Source: Actinomycetes bacterium
Lineage (GTDB): Bacteria > Actinomycetota > Acidimicrobiia > Acidimicrobiales > Microtrichaceae
Assembly: GCA_023423215.1 (NCBI GenBank)
Contig: JAFAFZ010000171.1
Coordinates: 1-7,073, forward strand
Direction of reading: 5' to 3'
Length of the DNA: 7,073 nucleotides
Part shown: positions 1-6,052 of the stretch, piece after piece
How the letters are laid out: every line of letters starts with the position of its first letter
How positions within the stretch are numbered: position 1 is the stretch's first letter
The notes under the pieces: generated by a model
Database searches by the model: none
What the model was told of the DNA's origin: nothing
Seen by the model: the letters and a program-made list of their open reading frames with translations, nothing else
Made by a program: the position numbers and the translations under genes

Positions 1-433
1 GGCAGAACGTGCGCACGATCGGCACGAAGCGGGCGAGCACGATCGCCCTCGGACCGTGCCGGGTGAAGAAGCCCTGGGCCTTCTCGAGGTGCTCGTGCTT
101 GAAGAGCCGGGAGTCGGGACGCCGGAACAGCGCCGGGCCAGCCTTCTTGCCGAACGCGTAGCCGACCTGGTCCCCGACCACGGCGGCGATGAACACGCCG
201 ATCAGCACCACGAAGATGTTGAAGTGGATCGGGTTCTCGCCACGGGCGAACGCGCCCGCCGACGCCATGCCCGCCACGAACAGCAGGCTGTCACCGGGCA
301 AGAAGAAGCCGATCAGCAGGCCCGACTCGGCGAAGACGATCGCGAAGAGCAGCACGTAGCCGCCGCTGCGGATCAGCTTCTCGGGATCGAGCCACTCGGG
401 CATGAGTGCGAGCAGTGTCGCCAGGTTCCCCAC
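1..433 (-). CDS. DedA/VTT family membrane protein (3' end cut by window edge)
   Basis: DedA-family proteins are integral membrane proteins of the VTT group, linked to lipid scrambling or flipping and to membrane-potential and envelope homeostasis. The first 144 residues are visible, of about 200-220 usual for the family. Residues 26-46 form a hydrophobic segment leading into the motif FAESGLLIGFFLPGDSLLF. A second hydrophobic stretch covers about 71-87, and the block RHGPRAIVLARFVPIVRT covers 125-142. Glu36 and Asp48 (12 apart) and Arg135 and Arg141 (6 apart) have the same spacing as the residues I recall as essential in E. coli YqjA/YghB (E39, D51, R130, R136). I chose the GTG at 433 over the in-frame ATG at 403. 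The ten extra residues fit the short amphipathic N-terminus seen in relatives, a TGA stop lies two codons upstream, and a -10-like hexamer sits 8 bases before the GTG. An 85-base gap separates it from the UPF0182 stop. Family assignment is secure; substrate is unknown. Confidence 0.93.
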   Translation of the reverse strand, partial: MGNLATLLALMPEWLDPEKLIRSGGYVLLFAIVFAESGLLIGFFLPGDSLLFVAGMASAGAFARGENPIHFNIFVVLIGVFIAAVVGDQVGYAFGKKAGPALFRRPDSRLFKHEHLEKAQGFFTRHGPRAIVLARFVPIVRTFC

Positions 434-441
434 GGCGGGTC

Positions 442-447
442 AGGCTA
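442..447 (-). promoter_or_regulatory. putative -10 element (TAGCCT) of the DedA gene
   Basis: On the minus strand TAGCCT fits the TANNNT form of actinobacterial -10 boxes and lies 8 bases before the GTG at 433. A start site 7-9 bases downstream would fall at or next to the GTG, giving a leaderless or nearly leaderless mRNA. No good Shine-Dalgarno precedes either candidate start, and I see no convincing -35 hexamer. Short motifs of this kind occur by chance, so the support comes mainly from the same arrangement at the other two gene starts. Confidence 0.35.
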
Positions 448-518
448 CGTCACCTCGGGCGCCGCACACAGATCCCCCTGCGATCCCGCCGGACGGGCCA
501 CCCGCTGGCGACTCGGGC

Positions 519-3518
519 TCAGGGAGCGGCGGTCGTCGTGGTGGTGGTGTCGTCCGAGGGCGCGGTCGTGGTGGTCGACGCCCCGCCCTGGTCCGCGAGC
601 AGCTGGGCCGCCTGCGCGACCAGCTCGCGTGCCTCGTCGACCAGCTGGGCGTACCCGACGGCGTCCCCGGAGCGCAGCTGCTCCTCGGCGGCGGCGAACT
701 TCTCGTCGGCCGCCTGGATGAGCTCGGTCGCGGTCCGGCCGTCGCCGCCCGGCGGCGTGGTCGGCGGCGCGGTCTCCTCGTCGGACCCGCCGTCGCCGGG
801 CTCGTCGTCGCCCGTGGTGTCGGTCGCGCCGTCGACGTTGCCGTCCATCAGGTCGGCCAACGCCTCCTCGACGTTGTCGCCGAAGCCGATGTCGTCGCCC
901 GAGATCATGACGACCCGCACCAGCGTGTAGCGGCTCGATCCCTCCTGCGCGACGTAGATCGGGCGCATGTAGGCCAGCGAGTCGCCGAGGGGCAGGATCA
1001 GGATGTTGCCGTAGCGGATCGTCGAGCCGCGCTGGCCGGTCACGGTCGAGAACTCGGCCACCGGCGGGTAGGTGACCATCTTGCGGTTCGCCTGGACCGG
1101 ACCCTCGACGTTGCTGTTGCGCTCGGCCTCGTCGCCCTCGCCCGAGACCATCAGCAGCTCCTCGAGCTTGCCGTAGTCCGACGGGTCGTTGCGGGCGATC
1201 AGGATCGAGGTGAGGTTGCGGCCCGAGCCGTCGCCCGAGGACAGCACGAAGGGCCTCGTCAGGACGAACTGCGAGGTCTCGGCCGAGCCGATGCGCAGCT
1301 CCTGGTAGTAGGGCTCGATCCGACGCTGCGCCTCGGCCGTCGCGGTCGGGGTGGCGTCGACCTGCTGCGTGCCGGCGCCGGTGTCCGAGGGCTGCTCCGG
1401 CACGATCCAGCGGTCGCTGTTGTTGAAGAACGTCGACGGGTCGGACTGGTGGTACCGCTCCCAGACCACCGTCTGGGACTTGAACATGAACTCGGGGTAC
1501 CGGAAGTGCTCCTTGATCGTCTCCGGGATGTCCTCGGTGAACAGCCCCGGGAACGCCTTCGCATAGGCGCGGATGATCGGGTCCGACTCGCCGTAGAGCT
1601 CGTCGGTCAGGTACAGCGTCACCGAGCCGTCGTACGCGTCGACGAGCGCCTTGACCGAGTTGCGGATGTAGTTGAACTCGCCGCTGGTGTCGCTGGCGAT
1701 GTCGGCCGCGTCGACGGTCTGCGCGTAGGGGTACTCGTTGGTCGTCGTGTACGCGTCGACCAGGTACTGCACCCGTCCCTCGTGCAGGATCGGGTACGGG
1801 TCCTGGTCGAAGACCAGGAACGGCGCGATCTCGTGCACGCGGTCGACGACGTCGCGGAGGTAGATGACCTCGGACGAGCTCGTGATGCTGTCCGAGATCA
1901 GGGGCTCGATCTCACCGAAGCGCAGCGCGAAGGCCGCGCGGCGCAGGGTCGAGTCGATCGGGACGCCGGCGGTGCCCGAGTACTCGGCGGTCACGTTGTC
2001 GGTGCTCAGCTCGGTCTGCTTGGTGCCGACGATCGCGTAGCCCGCCATGTCCTCGCCGACGTAGATCTCGGGCTGCTCGAGCGCGGGCACGTCGGTCGTG
2101 CGCGGCGGGATGCCCTGCACCAGGAACTCGGGCTCGCCACGCGGGTCGACCTGGTTGGCCGGCGCCAGCGCGGCGGAGTAGCCGTGGGTGAAGACGAGGT
2201 GCAGCTTCTCCCACGTCGGGTTCGTCACGCCGGACAGGTTCAGCTCGCGGGCCGAGATGACGACGGGCGTGCGGGCGCCGGCGATGTCGTAGCGATCGAC
2301 GTCGACGTCGCGGAAGTTGTAGTACTCGCGATCGACCTGGGAGTCCTGGATCGTCGGCAGGACGATCGCCGGGTCGAGCAGTCGGGCGTTCTCGAGGTTC
2401 GACGGGTCGGCCTCGACCGCCTCGGGGGTGAGGGTGGGCTCGTAGTCGAAGTCGGTCTGGGCGACCTCGGACAGGCCGAGGGCCACCCGGGTCGCCTCGA
2501 TGTTCCGCTCGATGAACGGCTCCTCCTTGGCGAGCTCGGCGGGCTCGACGTGGAAGCGCTGCACGATCGCCGGGTAGATCCCGCCGGCCACGATCGCGAT
2601 GAGCCCCCACAGCGCCAGGGTGATGACGGGGACCGCCCAGCCCTTGCGACGGATGTTCACCAGCAGCACCAGACCGGCGAACACCGAGATGAGGATCATC
2701 AGGTTCACCGCGGGAAGCGACGCGTTGACGTCGGTGTAGCCCGCGCCGTCGAACTCGCCGCCGCTCGAGGTCAGCAGCTCGAAGCGCTGGAGCCAGTAGT
2801 CCACGGCCTTGGTGAACGCGGCCAGCGCCAGCAGCACCGACAGGTGGGCCTTGGCGTTCGGGGTGATGCGTTCACCCAACGGCTGCACCCGGATGGCACC
2901 GTTCAGGTAGTGCACGATGCCGACGACGACCGCGGTGACGAGCAGGAAGCCGAACATCCAGTCGACCACCGTGGACAGGAACGGCAGCTTGAAGACGTAG
3001 AAGCCGATGTCGGTGCCGAACTGCGGATCGTCGACGCCGAACGAGCCGCCGAAGCGGAACAGCAGCCACTCCTGCCACTGGGCCGACGCGCTGAAGCCGG
3101 GGATGATCGCGATGAGCAGCGACACGACGAGCCACAGCAGGCGCTGACGGCCCGCGACCAGCTCGCGGTAGCGCACGAGCAGCTCGTCATCCGGGCCGAC
3201 CACCGAGCGGAAGCGGGGCGCCAGCCGGTCGGCCAGCACGAGGTTGCCCCAGAGCAGGACGAAGAACACGAGCGTCGTCGCGACGCCGAGGGTGACCTTG
3301 GCCGACAGCAGCCGGCGCCAGACGCTCGTCAGGTCGAGGTTGTCGAACCAGAGGAAGTCGGTCCAGAACGTGGCGATCGCGCGCAGCGAGAGCGCGAGCA
3401 GCACCAGCAGGACGACGACGACGGCGAGCACGGTGCGGCTGCGGTTGGAGCCGCCGCGACGACGCTCGCCACCCCGATCCTTGCGCGACGGATCGGGCAT
3501 GTCACTCGGGATGCGCAC
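519..3518 (-). CDS. UPF0182 family membrane protein (COG1615), large extracytoplasmic domain
   Basis: This is a complete 999-residue member of UPF0182, a family common in actinobacteria and cyanobacteria whose molecular function I do not know. Seven hydrophobic segments fall at about residues 29-49, 76-96, 126-142, 184-204, 224-240, 270-288 and 295-317. A soluble region follows from about 320 to the end, probably outside the membrane. Family hallmarks include FWTDFLWFDNLDL (51-63), DPQFGTDIGFYVFKLPF (164-180), ERNIEATRVALGL (337-349) and, further on, NPTWEKLHLVFTHGYSAA and FRYPEFMFKSQ. The C-terminus has an acidic Gly/Pro/Thr linker, a helical segment rich in Ala and Glu, and a final tail with runs of four and six threonines. 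I saw no cysteine in the whole protein. The GTG at 3518 is preferred because a -10-like hexamer ends 6 bases upstream; the in-frame ATG at 3500 is the alternative, with only a weak GAG before it. The gene starts 9 bases after the stop of the DivIVA-like gene. Confidence 0.96.
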   Translation of the reverse strand: MRIPSDMPDPSRKDRGGERRRGGSNRSRTVLAVVVVLLVLLALSLRAIATFWTDFLWFDNLDLTSVWRRLLSAKVTLGVATTLVFFVLLWGNLVLADRLAPRFRSVVGPDDELLVRYRELVAGRQRLLWLVVSLLIAIIPGFSASAQWQEWLLFRFGGSFGVDDPQFGTDIGFYVFKLPFLSTVVDWMFGFLLVTAVVVGIVHYLNGAIRVQPLGERITPNAKAHLSVLLALAAFTKAVDYWLQRFELLTSSGGEFDGAGYTDVNASLPAVNLMILISVFAGLVLLVNIRRKGWAVPVITLALWGLIAIVAGGIYPAIVQRFHVEPAELAKEEPFIERNIEATRVALGLSEVAQTDFDYEPTLTPEAVEADPSNLENARLLDPAIVLPTIQDSQVDREYYNFRDVDVDRYDIAGARTPVVISARELNLSGVTNPTWEKLHLVFTHGYSAALAPANQVDPRGEPEFLVQGIPPRTTDVPALEQPEIYVGEDMAGYAIVGTKQTELSTDNVTAEYSGTAGVPIDSTLRRAAFALRFGEIEPLISDSITSSSEVIYLRDVVDRVHEIAPFLVFDQDPYPILHEGRVQYLVDAYTTTNEYPYAQTVDAADIASDTSGEFNYIRNSVKALVDAYDGSVTLYLTDELYGESDPIIRAYAKAFPGLFTEDIPETIKEHFRYPEFMFKSQTVVWERYHQSDPSTFFNNSDRWIVPEQPSDTGAGTQQVDATPTATAEAQRRIEPYYQELRIGSAETSQFVLTRPFVLSSGDGSGRNLTSILIARNDPSDYGKLEELLMVSGEGDEAERNSNVEGPVQANRKMVTYPPVAEFSTVTGQRGSTIRYGNILILPLGDSLAYMRPIYVAQEGSSRYTLVRVVMISGDDIGFGDNVEEALADLMDGNVDGATDTTGDDEPGDGGSDEETAPPTTPPGGDGRTATELIQAADEKFAAAEEQLRSGDAVGYAQLVDEARELVAQAAQLLADQGGASTTTTAPSDDTTTTTTAAP

Positions 3519-3524
3519 GGCGTG

Positions 3525-3530
3525 AATCTA
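3525..3530 (-). promoter_or_regulatory. putative -10 element (TAGATT) overlapping a stop codon
   Basis: On the minus strand TAGATT matches TANNNT and ends 6 bases before the GTG at 3518. Its first three bases are the TAG stop codon of the upstream DivIVA-like gene. Transcription from here would begin at or near the GTG, giving a leaderless UPF0182 message independent of read-through. There is no Shine-Dalgarno in the short gap and no clear -35 hexamer at 17 bases. Confidence 0.4.
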
Positions 3531-5957
3531 CCGATGCGCAGGGAGGAGCATGCATCGGCAGCCGGGGTGCGCCGGCGGCGTGATGTCGCCCGTCGGGAAC
3601 GGCTCCTCGCACGCGACCGCGCCCGCGAGCGCGTTGTCCTCGCCGTCCGCACAGGGCAGCCCGCCGTTGTCGACGACCCACCGCCACGGCGTGCCGGGAC
3701 CCGCCGCCAGCCGCTCGCCGTGCGCGAACCCGGCCGTCGCCAGGTCGCCGGCCAGCTCGGCCAGCGAGCTGCTCCGCCAGTCGCGGTACGCCGCGCGGAT
3801 GCGGTCGCCGAGCTCGCTGGTGTCCAGGTCCTGCTCGTCGGCCTCGGCGAAGGTGCGCTCCAGGTGGGCCCGGTGCACCGCCAGGAACTCGGCGAGCGCG
3901 TCCGACAGCACCGAGCGCGCCAGGTCCCGGTCGTCGAAGAGGGCGTCCGCGGAGGAGCCGGCGACGTCGGCCCAGAAGGCGGACCCGGCCCGGACGGCCG
4001 CGTCGAAGTCCTCGGTCAGCGCGTCGACGAAGCGGGCGCGCGTCGCCTCGGCGTCGGCCAGGATCGTCCCGGCGTCCGGACGGCCGCGCTTCAGGCGTCG
4101 CAGCTGGTCGAGCACCTCGTTCTGCTCGTCCGAGGCGAGTCGCCGCAGCGAGCGGGAGAGCTGCTTCTCGATCGGCACGAGCGCTCGGTCGCGCTGGTCC
4201 AGCAGCAGCCCGACCTGATCGATCCCCTCGGTGCTGGCCACCGCGACATCGACCTCGTCCGGGGCGCCGTCGTCGGTGACGTCGACGACCACCTCGTCCT
4301 CGACCGCCTCGTCCCGGACCGCCTCGTCCCGGACCGCGGCGGTCCCGTCGGACGTGCCGCTCCCGGCCTCGTCGTCGGACGGCCCCGCGCCGTCCTCGTC
4401 GTCGAGGCCCTCGGCCCGGATGCGTGCGAACAGGTCGTGCACGGGCGCGCCCGTCGAGTCGTCCTCGTCCAGGTCGTCGTCCTCGTCGACGCCCGGGTCC
4501 TCGGCGTCGAGCTCGCCCGCGGCCGCGGAACCCTCGCCGGCCTCGTCGCTGCGCTCGGCCGCCTCGTCGCCGCGGAACATCCCGATGACCTCGGCCTCGA
4601 CCTCGACCTCGGAGCCGAGCTCGACGGCGTCACCGGTCGAGAGGTCCACCAGCTCGACGGTGTCGGTGGTGGTGACGACGTCGACGATCGCCGTGCCGTC
4701 GGCATCCTCGACCACGGCGAGGGTCTCGACGACCTCGACCGTCTCGACCACCTCGAGGGCGTCCACCGCGTCGGCCTCGACCGCCTCGCCATCCTCGACC
4801 GCTGCCGGCGCCGGGGCTCCGTCCTCGTCCGCCGCGGCGTCCGCGTCGACCTCGACGACCGCCTCCTCGACCGGCTCGTCGACGGCCTGCGGGGTGTCGG
4901 CTGCGTCCTCGGCGCGGTCGGATCCGTCCGCGTCGCCGTCGACGACCGCTGCCCGCTCGACGGTCGCTGCCGGCTCGACGGCCTCGTCGCCGCCCGAGAG
5001 CTCGGCCTCCAGCTCGGCGACCACGGCGTCGATGTCGTCGTCCACCTGCAGCGCCGCTGCGTCCGCCGCCCGCTGGATCTCGTCGTCGATGTCCTCGAGC
5101 CCGTCGATCGTCGCCGTGACCTCGGCGCCCGCGGCGCGCAGCACCTCGACGATGCGGTCCCGCCCCGCGCGAGCACCTTCGATCTGACGGCGTGCGGTGC
5201 GCCGACGCTCGGCCAGGTCGGCCAGCATGCGCTCGCGCAGCGCCTTGGCCTCGGCGACCATGGTCCGACCCTCTTCGCGGGCCCGGTCGCGCTCCTCGTT
5301 GCCGGCGACCTCGGCGGCGATGCGGATGCCTGCGGCCTCGACCTCGGCCGCCGACAGCTCGGCCGCCGCCGCCTCGACCAGGCCCGAGGCCACGGCCTCG
5401 GCCTCTCGCGTGCGCAGGTCCAGCACGCCGGACGCCTCGGCGATCAGCTCGTCGTGACGGCGCCGAGCATCGGCCTCGAGCTCGGCCGACGCAGCCTCTG
5501 CCGCCGCCCGCCGACGCTCCGCGTCCTGCTCGGACTCCTCTCGCAGGCGCTCCGCCTCGTCGCGCAGCTGCGTCGCCTCGGCTCGGAGCGCCTCCGCGTC
5601 GCGGGTCGCCGACTCCTCGGTCTCGCGCAGCAGGCGCGCCGCCTGCTCCTCGGCCTTGGAGCGGATCTCGCCGGCGGCGTCCTTGGCGGCGGTGACGATG
5701 CGGGCGGTCTCTTCACCCAGGACGGTCGCGATGCGGTGCTCGTCCACCTCGTGGGAGTCGCGCACCTGCTGCTCGAGGGTCTCGAGCCGTGCCCGCATCT
5801 GCCGGTCGCGGAGCTCCCAGACCCTCAGCGCATCGGCCGCACGACCCATGGCGGCGTTGACCTCGACCGGGTCGAAGCCCTTGCGCGCACGACCGAACGC
5901 CGACGAAGCCAGAGCCGCGGGATCGAGGTCGGGCGGGTCGGGCAGCGAGTCGGTCAT
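3528..5957 (-). CDS. DivIVA-like coiled-coil protein with acidic linker and Mu gpF-like C-terminal Cys motif
   Basis: The protein has 809 residues, no signal peptide and no membrane segment, so it is probably cytoplasmic. Residues 20-37 (AF, then KGFDPVEVNAAM) match the DivIVA N-terminal pattern F..(R/K)G(Y/F)D..EVN, which in DivIVA/Wag31 binds curved membrane at poles and septa. A long Ala/Glu/Arg coiled coil covers about 40-305, with a distinctive block (MVAEAKALRERML, from 233) near its end. A low-complexity Asp/Glu/Val linker covers about 305-580 and contains an isolated motif VHDLFARIRAEGL at 506-518. From 583 folded sequence returns (QRDRALVPIE, SDEQNEVLDQLRR), followed by mostly helical sequence. 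The end reads W758, W760, D763, Cys769, Cys783, PPAH at 794-797, Cys800 and Cys802. This resembles the end of Mu gpF-type head proteins (W..D..C..C...PP.H..CRC). These are the only four cysteines in the protein. ATG at 5957 was chosen because earlier in-frame starts run into the protease gene; a -10-like hexamer lies 7 bases upstream. The family name rests on motifs only, and its role is unknown. Confidence 0.88.
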   Translation of the reverse strand: MTDSLPDPPDLDPAALASSAFGRARKGFDPVEVNAAMGRAADALRVWELRDRQMRARLETLEQQVRDSHEVDEHRIATVLGEETARIVTAAKDAAGEIRSKAEEQAARLLRETEESATRDAEALRAEATQLRDEAERLREESEQDAERRRAAAEAASAELEADARRRHDELIAEASGVLDLRTREAEAVASGLVEAAAAELSAAEVEAAGIRIAAEVAGNEERDRAREEGRTMVAEAKALRERMLADLAERRRTARRQIEGARAGRDRIVEVLRAAGAEVTATIDGLEDIDDEIQRAADAAALQVDDDIDAVVAELEAELSGGDEAVEPAATVERAAVVDGDADGSDRAEDAADTPQAVDEPVEEAVVEVDADAAADEDGAPAPAAVEDGEAVEADAVDALEVVETVEVVETLAVVEDADGTAIVDVVTTTDTVELVDLSTGDAVELGSEVEVEAEVIGMFRGDEAAERSDEAGEGSAAAGELDAEDPGVDEDDDLDEDDSTGAPVHDLFARIRAEGLDDEDGAGPSDDEAGSGTSDGTAAVRDEAVRDEAVEDEVVVDVTDDGAPDEVDVAVASTEGIDQVGLLLDQRDRALVPIEKQLSRSLRRLASDEQNEVLDQLRRLKRGRPDAGTILADAEATRARFVDALTEDFDAAVRAGSAFWADVAGSSADALFDDRDLARSVLSDALAEFLAVHRAHLERTFAEADEQDLDTSELGDRIRAAYRDWRSSSLAELAGDLATAGFAHGERLAAGPGTPWRWVVDNGGLPCADGEDNALAGAVACEEPFPTGDITPPAHPGCRCMLLPAHR
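4287..4331 (+). repeat. 15-bp tandem repeat, three copies, inside the acidic linker
   Basis: Two identical 15-base units (gaccgcctcgtcccg) occupy 4302-4316 and 4317-4331. A third unit at 4287-4301 (gaccacctcgtcctc) differs at 3 of 15 positions. The period is a multiple of three, so copy-number change keeps the reading frame. In the encoded protein it gives the repeated peptide (V)RDEA with a diverged copy (V)EDEV. Confidence 0.75.
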
Positions 5958-5964
5958 GGGGGCG

Positions 5965-5970
5965 ATGCTA
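5965..5970 (-). promoter_or_regulatory. putative -10 element (TAGCAT) of the DivIVA-like gene
   Basis: On the minus strand TAGCAT lies 7 bases upstream of the ATG at 5957, placing a predicted transcription start on or beside the start codon. The only G-rich stretch upstream (GGGGGA) is about 17 bases from the ATG, too far for a normal Shine-Dalgarno, so a leaderless message is the simplest reading. No convincing -35 hexamer is seen. It also lies downstream of a possible terminator of the preceding gene, which fits a separate promoter. Confidence 0.42.
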
Positions 5971-6030
5971 CGAGTCCCCCGCCCATCGGTGGCGGAACCC
6001 TCGCGCCCCGTCCGGGGGATCGGGCGACCC

Positions 6031-6051
6031 GGTCCGGGGCGGGCCCGGACC
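6031..6051 (-). terminator. GC-rich hairpin after the protease stop codon, possible terminator
   Basis: A perfect 8-bp inverted repeat (GGTCCGGG / CCCGGACC) with a 5-base loop begins 2 bases after the TGA at 6055-6053. It has no T-tract after the stem on the minus strand, so it is not a classical intrinsic terminator. GC-rich actinobacteria are thought to use some U-less hairpins, and position directly behind the stop supports termination or mRNA 3'-end protection. Read-through into the next gene remains possible. Confidence 0.45.
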
Positions 6052-6052
6052 C

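Noticed and set aside
1..403. ATG at 403 as the start of the DedA gene
   Set aside because: The GTG at 433 is in frame, gives an N-terminus more like relatives and has a -10-like hexamer at leaderless distance. The ATG has no Shine-Dalgarno close enough. It remains a possible alternative.
497..509. Small hairpin (gcca/tggc, 5-base loop) between the UPF0182 stop and the DedA start
   Set aside because: The stem has only 4 pairs, does not extend and has no T-run. It is not distinguishable from chance in GC-rich sequence, so no terminator is called in this 85-base gap.
3528..3660. A prophage remnant, because of the Mu gpF-like C-terminus
   Set aside because: No portal, terminase, capsid, integrase or attachment-like sequence is visible. 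The motif is in frame at the end of an intact host-type coiled-coil gene whose composition matches its neighbours.
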